Shown: in pieces, positions 10,153-19,568 of the stretch
Numbering within the stretch: the first letter of the stretch is position 1
How the letters are laid out: the number at the start of each line of letters is the position of its first letter
Assembly (NCBI GenBank): GCA_030024085.1
Contig: JASEJE010000002.1
Coordinates: forward strand, 1-64,000
Direction: 5' to 3'
DNA length: 64,000 nt
Source: Bacillota bacterium
GTDB lineage: Bacteria; Bacillota; SHA-98; UBA4971
Translations under genes and position numbers: made by a program
The notes under the pieces: generated by a model
What the model saw: the letters and a program-made list of their open reading frames with translations, nothing else
What the model was told of the DNA's origin: nothing
Database searches by the model: none

Positions 10153-10555
10153 CCCTGACGATGTGACGCTCACGCTGCGGGCGCTGAAGAAGAGCAACGT
10201 CCTGAACGAGGTGGTCGTGGCGCGGGATGGACAGGAGGCGCTGGATTACCTCGCGAGCGCGGGCGACCCCACGAGCCCCGACCCGCACCCAATGCCGCAG
10301 GTGGTGCTTCTCGACTTGAAACTGCCCAAGGTGGGCGGCCTCGAGGTGCTGCGGCGCATGAGGGCGGATGAGAAGACCAGGCTGGTGCCGGTGGTCATTC
10401 TCACGTCGTCCAACGAGGAGCGGGACGTCATCGAGGGGTATAGCCTTGGCGCCAACAGCTATGTCCGCAAGCCGGTGGATTTCACCCACTTCATGGAGGC
10501 CATCCGGCAGCTCGGCATGTACTGGCTGCTCCTGAACGAGCCACTACCCAGGTGA
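10094..10555 (+). CDS. CheY-like response regulator (Rcp1-like)
   Basis: TILLVEDNPDDVTLTLRAL...VVLLDLKLPKVGGLEVLRRMR...VVILTSSNEERDV. TTG start inferred. Confidence 0.9.
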   Translation: MDLQGGGATIAKTILLVEDNPDDVTLTLRALKKSNVLNEVVVARDGQEALDYLASAGDPTSPDPHPMPQVVLLDLKLPKVGGLEVLRRMRADEKTRLVPVVILTSSNEERDVIEGYSLGANSYVRKPVDFTHFMEAIRQLGMYWLLLNEPLPR

Positions 10556-12456
10556 TGGGGGGGATCCAGGTGGGCGACGCGTTGCGCGTTCTCGTCGTGG
10601 ACGACTCGGACGACGACACGATGCTCCTCCTCCGCGAGCTGCGGCGCGGCGGTTATGACCCAGTGCACGAGCGAGTCGACACAGCCGCGGCTCTGAATGC
10701 CGCCCTGGACAGGCAGGCATGGGACGTCATAATAGCCGACTACGTGATACCAGGGTTCGGCGGCATGGAGGCCCTGGAGATCGTAAGGAGGCGGCAGATC
10801 GATGCCCCGTTCATCATGATTTCGGGCAAGGTCGGCGAGGACGTTGCCGTGGAAGTCATGAAGGCGGGCGCCCATGACTACATAACAAAGGGCAACCTCT
10901 CGCGGTTTGTCCCAGCCATCCGCCGCGAGATCCGCGATGCTGCCGAACGGCGGCGCGCCAGGGAGGAGATCGAGCGCTGGCAGCAGGATTGGGAGGACAT
11001 ATTCCAGTCGATCTCGGACCCGGCGATGATCCTTGACCCCGACTTCCGGGTGCTGGCCGTCAACCGTGCAGGAGTGGCAGCGATAGGCAGGCGCAAGGAG
11101 GAGATCGTCGGCCGCTCCTGTTGCCTGGTCGTTCACGGGATGAGCGCTCCCCCTGAGCGGTGCCCGATGAGGCACCTGTTGGCATCTGGCCTCCACGCGA
11201 GGGTGGACATGGAAGTCGACCTCTTCGGCGGCGTGTCCCTGGTTTCCTGCACCCCCATGTTCAACCGCGAGGGCCGCCTTGTGAAGGTCATCTACATCGC
11301 CACCGATATCACTGAACTCAAGCGGATACAGGGGCAACTCGAGGAGAGCTTCGAAAGATCGCAGAAAAGCCTGTACAGCATGGTTGACACCATGACCCTG
11401 ATATGCGAGACGAAGGATCCGTACACGGCAGGTCATCAACGGGGCGTGAGCAGGCTTGCCTGCGCCATAGGGAAGGAGATGGGCCTTCCCGAGGATCGGG
11501 TGGAGGGGATCCGGGTGGGCGCCCTGCTTCATGATATCGGGAAGGTATTCATACCATCGGAGATCCTCAGCAAGCCGGGGCGGTTGACCGAGAGCGAGTT
11601 CAGCATAATGAGAACCCACGTCGAGGCCGGGCACAGGGTGCTGAGAGGGATAGACTCGCCGTGGCCGATCGCCGAGATCGCCCTTCAGCACCACGAGCGG
11701 ATGGATGGTTCAGGGTATCCCTCCGGCGTGTCTGGCGAGGAGATCTCGCTCGAGGCGAGGATCGTCGGCGTGGCTGATGTCGTCGACGCTATGGCCTCCC
11801 ACCGGCCATACCGGCCGGCCCTCGGCATCGACGAGGCGCGCCGGGAGATCCTGCGGCACCGGGGCACCTCCTTTGATGCCGATGTGGTGGATGCTTGCCT
11901 GAGGGTCCTCAGCCGCCAGGAATTCGACTCTGGCAGCCCGCAGAAGGAGGCATACCGGGAAGCCATCTTCGCCGTGACCGGAGGCCGTCTACGCCTTGTC
12001 GAGCTAAGCGGCATACGGGAGATGATCTCCGGTGGGGAGTCTCTCGCCTCGGGGGACGCGGTTGATGCAATGGGCATCCCGTGTGCGCGCCGGGCGGTTG
12101 CCACCAGCCTGGACCTGCTGCCTTTCTCCAGAAAACGCGCTGTTCTCCTGTGCCTGTCAGAGGCGCTGACGAACGCGGTCAAGCACGCGGGGCGCGGCAG
12201 GTGGGCCGTGAAGCGGGTGGGCGGCTGGCTGCAGGTGATCGTCGAGGATTCAGGACCAGGCATCAAGCTCTCGGAGTTACCCAGGGCGATTCTCATGCAG
12301 CACTACTCCACAAAGGAATCTCTTGGCAGCGGTTTCACCCTGATGCTCTACTACAGTGACCGCGTATACCTTGCCACAGGGCTGCACGGTACCAGCCTCA
12401 TCCTGGAGTTCGCCCTCGAGGGAGACACGGAAAAGAGGGAGAGGGTGTCATGTTGA
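10552..12456 (+). CDS. REC-PAS-HD-GYP protein with C-terminal RsbW-like HATPase
   Basis: VLVVDDSDDD receiver; PAS; ALLHDIGKVFIP and HHERMDGSGYP (HD-GYP); SEALTNAVKHAG, VEDSGPGIKLSE, STKESLGSGFTLM (HATPase). Confidence 0.93.
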   Translation: MMGGIQVGDALRVLVVDDSDDDTMLLLRELRRGGYDPVHERVDTAAALNAALDRQAWDVIIADYVIPGFGGMEALEIVRRRQIDAPFIMISGKVGEDVAVEVMKAGAHDYITKGNLSRFVPAIRREIRDAAERRRAREEIERWQQDWEDIFQSISDPAMILDPDFRVLAVNRAGVAAIGRRKEEIVGRSCCLVVHGMSAPPERCPMRHLLASGLHARVDMEVDLFGGVSLVSCTPMFNREGRLVKVIYIATDITELKRIQGQLEESFERSQKSLYSMVDTMTLICETKDPYTAGHQRGVSRLACAIGKEMGLPEDRVEGIRVGALLHDIGKVFIPSEILSKPGRLTESEFSIMRTHVEAGHRVLRGIDSPWPIAEIALQHHERMDGSGYPSGVSGEEISLEARIVGVADVVDAMASHRPYRPALGIDEARREILRHRGTSFDADVVDACLRVLSRQEFDSGSPQKEAYREAIFAVTGGRLRLVELSGIREMISGGESLASGDAVDAMGIPCARRAVATSLDLLPFSRKRAVLLCLSEALTNAVKHAGRGRWAVKRVGGWLQVIVEDSGPGIKLSELPRAILMQHYSTKESLGSGFTLMLYYSDRVYLATGLHGTSLILEFALEGDTEKRERVSC

Positions 12457-12767
12457 CCCTGCGCGTATCGTCGGCTGATGGCACCCGCCTGATCGCCATG
12501 GCTGGAGACCTGGACATGGAAGGCGCTACCGCGCTCGAGGAGGCTGCTCTCCCGGGTGCCGGGACGGGGCCGGGAACAGGGACCGAGACAGAGCTGGTGC
12601 TCGACTTTTCTCTGGTGGATTTCGTGGATTCCACAGGAATGTACTCGCTTGTGCGGATCCACAGGGCCTGGCGTGAGCGCGGGGGGCGCGTAACCATGAT
12701 CAACCTGTCTGACGAGATTTCAGAAGTATTCGAATTGGTAGGGCTGACGGGAGGGGGCTTTTCATAA
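12450..12767 (+). CDS. STAS-domain anti-sigma-factor antagonist (RsbV/SpoIIAA-like)
   Basis: LVLDFSLVDFVDSTGMYSLVRIHRAWRERGGRVTMINLSDEISEVFELVGL. Confidence 0.88.
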   Translation: MLTLRVSSADGTRLIAMAGDLDMEGATALEEAALPGAGTGPGTGTETELVLDFSLVDFVDSTGMYSLVRIHRAWRERGGRVTMINLSDEISEVFELVGLTGGGFS

Positions 12768-12768
12768 G

Positions 12769-13557
12769 ATGGCGACGGCGGTAGGCTTCCAGTCTGATCT
12801 CAGCACGCTACAGGATCTTCAAGACCTCCTGACGCCGAAGTGCCTTCCTCAGCTCGAAGGGGCCGACATCGACGGGGCGAGCATCCCGGCCGGGGCCATC
12901 GGGGGCGATTACTTTGACGCGAGGGTTGCGCGGTCCGGCGCGCTTTTCATGTGCATGGCAGATGTGATGGGCAAGGGCCTCCGGGCTGCTCTTCTCAGCC
13001 TCAGCCTGCGCAGCGCGTTTCGCTCGGTATTGTGCTACGAGGAACGACACTGTGGTATCATGAACGTTCTAAACCAGGTTGTCGGGGAGGAGCTGCGCCG
13101 TGCAGGCGCGTTTGCCACCTTTTGCCTTCTCAGCTTCGAACCGGGGGCGAGGAGCCTGGCGTGCACCAACGCCGGTCACTGTCCGCCCCTGATCTACAGT
13201 AACGGACACGCCACATACTTTGGAGGTGCAGGGCAGGCTTTGGGGCTCTCCGAGAATTGCCCGGCACCGGTGGCCGAAACTGCCCGGCTGGCACCAGGGA
13301 ACGTTGTGGTGCTCTATACCGATGGTCTTGTGGAGGCCCGGAACCCTCCTGGAGAGAAGTTCGGAAAAGAGCGGCTGCAGCACGCGGTGGAGGAGTCCGT
13401 TGCCCTGCGGGCAACGGAGATCCGGGACGCCATACTGAGCCGGTTATTCTCATTTACCGACGGCCAGGAACAGCGGGATGACATCACCCTGGCGGTTCTT
13501 AAGATAAAGGTCAAGGAGGGCGGTGCCAGGCTTGGAGGTTCAGAGAGAGCAACTTGA
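12769..13557 (+). CDS. RsbU/SpoIIE-type PP2C phosphatase
   Basis: AIGGDYFDARVARSGALFMCMADVMGKGLRAALLS and LYTDGLVEARNPPGEKFG. Confidence 0.93.
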   Translation: MATAVGFQSDLSTLQDLQDLLTPKCLPQLEGADIDGASIPAGAIGGDYFDARVARSGALFMCMADVMGKGLRAALLSLSLRSAFRSVLCYEERHCGIMNVLNQVVGEELRRAGAFATFCLLSFEPGARSLACTNAGHCPPLIYSNGHATYFGGAGQALGLSENCPAPVAETARLAPGNVVVLYTDGLVEARNPPGEKFGKERLQHAVEESVALRATEIRDAILSRLFSFTDGQEQRDDITLAVLKIKVKEGGARLGGSERAT

Positions 13558-13846
13558 CAGTAGGACGATCCTGCGAGTCTCGGGCGAGCTCGACTTCAGT
13601 AATGTCGACGACTTGCAGGAACAGATAGAGACCCAGCATACGAGGACGGTGGAAGTTGACCTCTCGGGTCTCGCCTTCATGGACTCCTCCGGGATGGGCA
13701 TGTTGCTCAACGTCGCGAGAAAGCTGGCATCCCGGGGGCAAGTGCTGAGTGTAACCAACATCCCCGTCGAGATCCGCGAAAGCATGGCGCTGGTCGGCTT
13801 CTTCCACATTCTGGGAGACCTCTTCCCTGAGAGCCGGGCGGAATGA
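13523..13846 (+). CDS. STAS-domain anti-sigma-factor antagonist
   Basis: VEVDLSGLAFMDSSGMGMLLNVARKLASRGQ. Confidence 0.92.
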   Translation: MPGLEVQREQLDSRTILRVSGELDFSNVDDLQEQIETQHTRTVEVDLSGLAFMDSSGMGMLLNVARKLASRGQVLSVTNIPVEIRESMALVGFFHILGDLFPESRAE

Positions 13847-15690
13847 AGATGGTGTCATCGATGTCGGATCCCTCTGCGATCGCTTCAGCAAATGATGGCG
13901 GTGAGGCGACAGGGCCTGTGGCCTGGGTGACGGGGGGTCAGGTATATGTGAGGCACGAACCAGGCGGTCCGTACCCTGTGCTCAAACCCGGCCCGGGCGT
14001 GGAGTTGTATGTCAACGGGCGCCGCTGTGGCGATCCTACTGTGGTCACGATCGCTGACTCCGTGGAAGTGCGTGGTGCAGACGAGACCGTCGCGGGGAAA
14101 TGGGAGCTAAAGGTGAGCGACGACGACATGGCAGCCGCTCTCAGGATAAGCCCGCGCACTGTCACGAGGCGCGCCATCCGCGACCTGCCACCGGCGCCCA
14201 TTCTAGAGCTTGCCGCCGAAGAGAGCAGGGAGTACCTGCCTCCTGCTTCCCTGAAGCAGATCCTGGAGACCATGCAGCAGCGTGGAATCGTGTTCGGTAT
14301 CGACGAAGTTGCATGCCGAGAAATAGCCCGGTGCGCTGACGAGAGGGAGCTGACTGTTGCTGGGGGTGTGCCGCCGGAGGCCGGCGTGGACGGCAGGGTG
14401 GAGATCCTGTTCTGGCCAGAGGCCAGAAGGCCGCTGAGCAAGACGAATGAACAGGATCGTGTCGATTTCCGCGAGCGGTTCCAGTTCACCTCAATAGAGC
14501 CTGGAACTGTGCTGGCCCGAAAGGTGCCGCCGACACCGGGGAAACCGGGACGAGACGTCTTTGGCAGGCTGGTCCCGCCCCCGCCAGCCAGAAGCATGGA
14601 GATCGTGGTGGGAAGGGGGGTCGTCCTGAGCGCCGGCGGCATGGAGGCGGTTGCCGTCCGCTCCGGTCGCCCTGTCGCGGGTCGGCAGGGTGAGGGTGTG
14701 TACCTGGCGGTTCGAGAGGTCCTTGCAGTCGATCATGATGTCGGCATAGAGTCAGGGAACATTGCTTTCCGGGGAGATGTCCACATCACGGGGAACGTCC
14801 TGGAAGGGATGACGGTCAGAGCGGGCGGTAACGTCATCATCCGTGGATATGTGGCCGGCGCCACCGTCCGCGCAGGTGGCGGGGTTCTCATCTCCGGCAA
14901 TGTCTTTTCCTCGGAAGTGACCGCCGGCGGCACGTCCTCCGCCGCCCGCGAGGTGGCTTCCGTGCTGCGCAACATACAGAGCCGGTTGGGTGATCTATTG
15001 GCCGCCATCGACCAGGTGCAGCTGCATCCGGCCTTTCGCCAGGCCGACCTCCGGGACGGCCCGGGGCCGCTGTTGCGCCTCCTCCTGGAACGGAAGTTCC
15101 GGGATCTTCCGTCTCTGGTGCGGGTGCTCGAGCAGGCTGTCAAGCTTTTGCCACCTGAAATGTGGGATGAGGATCTCTCGGGGCTCTGCCGCCAGTTGGA
15201 GACAGCGCTGGTCTTCTCTCCCATGACGGTGAAGGACGTGAACTCACTCAGGCTGCTGGCCGCAGCCGCCCAGGACATGGAGGCAGAGTTCGGGCCACAC
15301 GACGGCGGGGGCACCGACCTCGTGGTCGGGTACGCGCTCAATTCCACGCTGGCGAGCACCGGCGCGGTCAGAGTGGTGGGTAGCGGCTGTTACAACACGC
15401 GCATTCTGGCCGGGGCGGGAGTGGTCATTGTTGGCAGCTGCAGGGGCGGGGTGGTGGAGGCGGGCGGCGATGTCGTTGTCGGCGAGCTTGGATCTCAGGC
15501 CGGCGTGAAGACGTCGGTGAGGGTTCCACCCGGCTCAAAGGTCACGGCAAGACTGGTCTGGGAGCACGTGCAGGTTCAAGTGGGTCACCAGGCCCACCGC
15601 TTCGATCGGCAGGCAAGAAACGTGCGCCTGTCCCTCGACCGCGAAGGAAAGCTCCGGTCGAGCCGGGTTCGAAGGCTCGCGGCATGGTGA
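13843..15690 (+). CDS. FapA family (DUF342) protein
   Basis: GIVFGIDEVACREIA, VNIFWPEARRP-like, DVHITGNVLEGMTVRAGGNVIIRGYVAGATVRAGGGVLISGNV beta-helix repeats. Confidence 0.9.
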   Translation: MKMVSSMSDPSAIASANDGGEATGPVAWVTGGQVYVRHEPGGPYPVLKPGPGVELYVNGRRCGDPTVVTIADSVEVRGADETVAGKWELKVSDDDMAAALRISPRTVTRRAIRDLPPAPILELAAEESREYLPPASLKQILETMQQRGIVFGIDEVACREIARCADERELTVAGGVPPEAGVDGRVEILFWPEARRPLSKTNEQDRVDFRERFQFTSIEPGTVLARKVPPTPGKPGRDVFGRLVPPPPARSMEIVVGRGVVLSAGGMEAVAVRSGRPVAGRQGEGVYLAVREVLAVDHDVGIESGNIAFRGDVHITGNVLEGMTVRAGGNVIIRGYVAGATVRAGGGVLISGNVFSSEVTAGGTSSAAREVASVLRNIQSRLGDLLAAIDQVQLHPAFRQADLRDGPGPLLRLLLERKFRDLPSLVRVLEQAVKLLPPEMWDEDLSGLCRQLETALVFSPMTVKDVNSLRLLAAAAQDMEAEFGPHDGGGTDLVVGYALNSTLASTGAVRVVGSGCYNTRILAGAGVVIVGSCRGGVVEAGGDVVVGELGSQAGVKTSVRVPPGSKVTARLVWEHVQVQVGHQAHRFDRQARNVRLSLDREGKLRSSRVRRLAAW

Positions 15691-15747
15691 CCGCAGGCCT
15701 CCTCAGGGCTGCGGCGGTATCCGGCCGAGCCTGCTGAGTCAGAAATC

Positions 15748-15782
15748 AGCGCCCCCGTAGCGCTCGTGCTGCGGGGGCGCTG
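15748..15782. terminator. Intergenic (probably bidirectional) hairpin terminator
   Basis: AGCGCCCCCG ... CGGGGGCGCT between convergent genes. Confidence 0.65.
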
Positions 15783-15815
15783 AAACATCAGGGTGCCCGG
15801 CTTAACGGGCGGAAT

Positions 15816-17114
15816 CTACTTCATGTTCTTGATGAGGCCGAAGTCGCCGGTCTTGGCGGCGAGGAGGATGGGCCTCATGTACTCCTCGACGAGCGAGGCG
15901 TCAAGCGGCACGGGCATGTTCTTGAGCTTCATGTCGAGCTGCGGGTCCTTTGCCGCCTTCATCGCCCGCTCGATGTGCTCGTCGGTAAAGCCCGGGATCT
16001 CCGCGAGCGTGGCGGGGAAGCCCACTTTGCGGCTGAGGTGCACCATGCCTTCGGCGACCGCGAGGCCAAGCTCGCGCCCGGAGAGCCGGTCGAGGTTGGC
16101 GCCGATGTAGCCGTGGCGCCTGTAGATGTCGCCCACCACGCGGAGCTGTCTCTCCACGGCCGGGGCGAAGAACACCGTGTAGTACGGGTTCATCACCGCG
16201 CACGCCCGCCCGTGGCTCGTGATGTCCACCAGCGAGAAGCTGGTGAGGTGCGCCCCATTTGTGCCCCCCACCATGATCGCGTACCCACCGAGGTCGGTGG
16301 CAAGCCCCAACGCCTCCCGGCCTTCATCGCTCGTCGGGTCTGCCATGACTGTCTCCAGGTTCGCCACGGCAAGCTCTATCCCGACCTCCGCGAGCTCTTG
16401 TGCGAGGTCATACTTGTCCTCGGGGATGCCGTAGAACACCTCGAGGCAGTGGGCTATCCCATCGAAAGCGCCGTCGAGAGTCATTCCCTTCGGCATCGTC
16501 CTCGTGACCCGGTAGTCGAACACCGCTCGCTGCGGCACTATCGCCTCGTCAACGATGAGCTTCTTCTGCCCTGCCACGGGGTCAGTTACGTTGGAGTACT
16601 TGGTGAGGTGCGCCCCCGAGCTTGCGGCGCTCTCCACCGCCACCATCGGGAGGAGCCTCGCACCGGTCTTCGCGAGGGCCGCGGTCACCTGCCCGGTTCC
16701 GAAGTAGGGGTCTATCTCGGGCTCATACCGGCCCAGGCTCGCGAGGACGTTCGCGGCCTTCACGGCATCGATCGTGCTCCCGCCACCTACTGCGATGAGG
16801 CAATCGGGCTTGAATTGCAGGATGTACGTGGTGATGCGGTACACGTCCTCTCGCGGCGCGTTCGGCGCGGCGTCGGGGACGATCCGGTCGCCTGCGAGGG
16901 TCACCCCGCGCCTCTTGAGGGACTCTATGACCGGCTCCACCACAGACTTGAACCAATCGCCGTGGTTGGCTACCACCAGCGCGCTCTTGCCGAACTTGGA
17001 GGCGAACTCGCCCACCTTGTCGAGCACGCCGAGGCCGAAAGCGTAGCCATCGCCCTTGAACCCCTTCAGGAGTTCTCTTGCTCGTGCCTTCAGGTCACTG
17101 TTACGGGACATCAT
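15816..17114 (-). CDS. Iron-containing alcohol dehydrogenase
   Basis: IAVGGGSTIDAVKAANVLA, GTVRTxxKGMTLDGAFDGIAHCLEVFYG. Start at 17114 with upstream GGAGGA. Confidence 0.93.
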   Translation of the reverse strand: MMSRNSDLKARARELLKGFKGDGYAFGLGVLDKVGEFASKFGKSALVVANHGDWFKSVVEPVIESLKRRGVTLAGDRIVPDAAPNAPREDVYRITTYILQFKPDCLIAVGGGSTIDAVKAANVLASLGRYEPEIDPYFGTGQVTAALAKTGARLLPMVAVESAASSGAHLTKYSNVTDPVAGQKKLIVDEAIVPQRAVFDYRVTRTMPKGMTLDGAFDGIAHCLEVFYGIPEDKYDLAQELAEVGIELAVANLETVMADPTSDEGREALGLATDLGGYAIMVGGTNGAHLTSFSLVDITSHGRACAVMNPYYTVFFAPAVERQLRVVGDIYRRHGYIGANLDRLSGRELGLAVAEGMVHLSRKVGFPATLAEIPGFTDEHIERAMKAAKDPQLDMKLKNMPVPLDASLVEEYMRPILLAAKTGDFGLIKNMK

Positions 17115-17299
17115 GGCAGTTCCTCCGTTTCCGTCTTGCAGATAGTAGCTCAGTGTGGGTTCCTGGATTACCGCCGCTTTTCCAGGGGCTCGCGGTGCTG
17201 CACTCCGGGGTCGGCGCGCTTGCGGCGCGCCTCGTTCTTCGAACCTCAGGATGCCAAACCTGATCCCGGCCGTGCCTGTCTCACCTCCCAGGATCGACG

Positions 17300-17562
17300 T
17301 AACCCCCCTGCCGATCTTGCTTGGACATTCGGAAGGCCGTGAGCGGCGGGCCAGTGAAGCTTGCGAGCTGTATGTCGTCGAAGCCAATGACCGCGACGTC
17401 GCGCGGCAGCGTTCGGGTGGGAATCAAGGGCACTGATGGCTGCCATGACGCGTTGCCGGGTGTCCTCGGTCACCTGCAGTCTGCCGTTCAGCACTCGCGA
17501 TACGGTCTTGATGGATACCCCTGCCCGCCTTGCTACGTCTCTTATCGTGGCGCTCAACTCAA
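17300..17562 (-). pseudogene. Internally deleted LacI-family regulator
   Basis: [27 protein letters not shown]...[12 protein letters not shown]; then, in a second frame, [34 protein letters not shown] (LacI C-terminal segment). The ligand-binding domain between them is missing. Confidence 0.85.
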
Positions 17563-18066
17563 AGCCCCCTGACAGGAACCTCACGTGCATGACCAACGTT
17601 GTCATGGTTCGCTACATCCGTTTCCACTTGCCGTCACTAATTCCTCCCGTCCGGCGATTCTTCTTTCGTGCCCCGCACGTCTGATGAGTGCGGCATCGCA
17701 CCTGTTGGGGCGACCACGCTCCATGCCCTGGTTGGGCCGGCCGCGTCGTCCGCGGTTCGGGAGGCGGCGTTCGTCCGTATGCCGGCGCTCCTCGGCGTGT
17801 CGCCTGCCGCGTACCTTCCGTATGCGTTCCTCTGCTGGACGCTTCCCGTGGTCTCCGTTGCGTGGATCCTGCTGAGAGAGGCGACCTACGCTCCGCACCT
17901 TGCGGAGGCGCACCGGCAGTAGCAGCCGTGTCGCCGGTCTTTTTGAGGTCCAGCCACCTGGCAGGAATCCGTACCCGCATGTAGAAGCCTATGGCCTTGT
18001 GAACCTCCATTGGCATTATTCCGCTCTGTGCTGGAAAGGAGTGGCAAAGCGGTAGTGTCCTACGGA

Positions 18067-19398
18067 ATGCCGAAAGTCGTCGTGATTGGCGCCGGGAGTT
18101 CAAGCTTTGGGCCTGCCATGCTCTTCGACCTCATGTCGAACGCGTACCCGTCAGGGGGGACGCTATCTCTCGTGGACATCGACTCATCAGCGCTGTCACT
18201 CATGGAGGCGGTGGCCCACAAGATGCGGGCCACGCTGAATGTAGACATCCGAATCGAGGCGGCGGTGGATAGGACGGAGGTCCTGCAGGGAGCCGACGCC
18301 GTGCTGATCTCCGCCGAGCAGGGCCGTCTCGGGCGTTGGCGGCTTGACTGGGAGATCCCGCTGCGGTTCGGGATCAAACACACCCTCGGGGAAAACCGGG
18401 GGCCTGCCGGCCTATCGCACACGCTCCGGACCGCTCCGCTGGTGCTGGACGTCTGCAGGGATGTGGAGAGGATCTCGCCCGGCGCAACCGTCATTATCCT
18501 GACGAACCCCGAAGACCGCCTCGCTTATGCGGCGGGCCAGTTTACAGGACTCAGTGTCATCGGCTATTGCGACGGGCTGTGGGACTTCAGACAGAACCAC
18601 GTCGGAAAGCTGCTCGGGCTTCCCGGCGACCGCATATACGTTGAAGGGGCAGGCATCAACCACGCTGTCTGGGTTACGACCTTGCGCGACCGCAAAACGG
18701 GCCAGGACCTTTACCCGGCGCTGGTTGAGGCTGCAAGGACGACCGGGTGGCAGCCCCTGGGACTGCACCTCTACGAGACTTATGGCCTCTGGCCCCATGA
18801 GAACGACGAGCACTATGGCGAGTACATCCACTACGCCCACGAGTACGTCGGATGCCGGGGCTACAACTTCGAAAGGCGCATCGCCTACGTGGAGAGGTGG
18901 AGGCAGCGGCTCACAGGCCTGGTGGATGGAAGTTACGGGGAGGAAAGGTTCATCGCCGACGTGAGAGATCTCGTGTGGGGCGTCTTCGGCGACAACCCTC
19001 CCAGCAACATCATTGCGGGGGTCTTCCTCGGCCGGCCCACGTTCCTGCCGAACGCCAACATCCGGAACGATGGCAGGATACCGGGGCTCCCGGACGAGAT
19101 GATCGTCGAGGTCCCTGCGGTGGCGACGCCGTCGGGGGTGCACGGCATAAGGACCCAGCAGCTTCCGCGCGGAATCATGAGCTTCCTCCACCGCGAGGGA
19201 ACCATCCAGATGCTGGCCGCCGAAGCGGCGGTGGAGGGGTCGCGCGCGAAGGCCCTCGAGGCCCTGGACCTCGATCCGCAGGTCCCTTCACCTGCTGTGG
19301 CTGAGGAGCTGCTCGACGCGTTCCTCGATGCGCACAGGGACCTCATCCCCGTCCCGCTCTGGCGCGGGCTGAAGGGTTTGCCGGCGCCGCTGGCGTAG
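18067..19398 (+). CDS. GH4 family glycosidase
   Basis: VVVIGAGSSSFGPAMLFDL, GYCDGLWDF, VEGAGINHAVWV, NIRNDGRIPGLP. Confidence 0.93.
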   Translation: MPKVVVIGAGSSSFGPAMLFDLMSNAYPSGGTLSLVDIDSSALSLMEAVAHKMRATLNVDIRIEAAVDRTEVLQGADAVLISAEQGRLGRWRLDWEIPLRFGIKHTLGENRGPAGLSHTLRTAPLVLDVCRDVERISPGATVIILTNPEDRLAYAAGQFTGLSVIGYCDGLWDFRQNHVGKLLGLPGDRIYVEGAGINHAVWVTTLRDRKTGQDLYPALVEAARTTGWQPLGLHLYETYGLWPHENDEHYGEYIHYAHEYVGCRGYNFERRIAYVERWRQRLTGLVDGSYGEERFIADVRDLVWGVFGDNPPSNIIAGVFLGRPTFLPNANIRNDGRIPGLPDEMIVEVPAVATPSGVHGIRTQQLPRGIMSFLHREGTIQMLAAEAAVEGSRAKALEALDLDPQVPSPAVAEELLDAFLDAHRDLIPVPLWRGLKGLPAPLA

Positions 19399-19568
19399 GC
19401 TCGCCGCGCGGAACACGCGGAGCACGCAGAGAGCGGCCGTCGAGCCGCCGAGGGGTCATCGAGTCGGACGCCGCAGCTCTTCTGAGCGACAGAAACGAAC
19501 CTCCCATCGCCTGCCCCTTGTCAGCCTGCCGGGGATATGCTATGGTTGTGGGCGGATGGTGACAGGCT

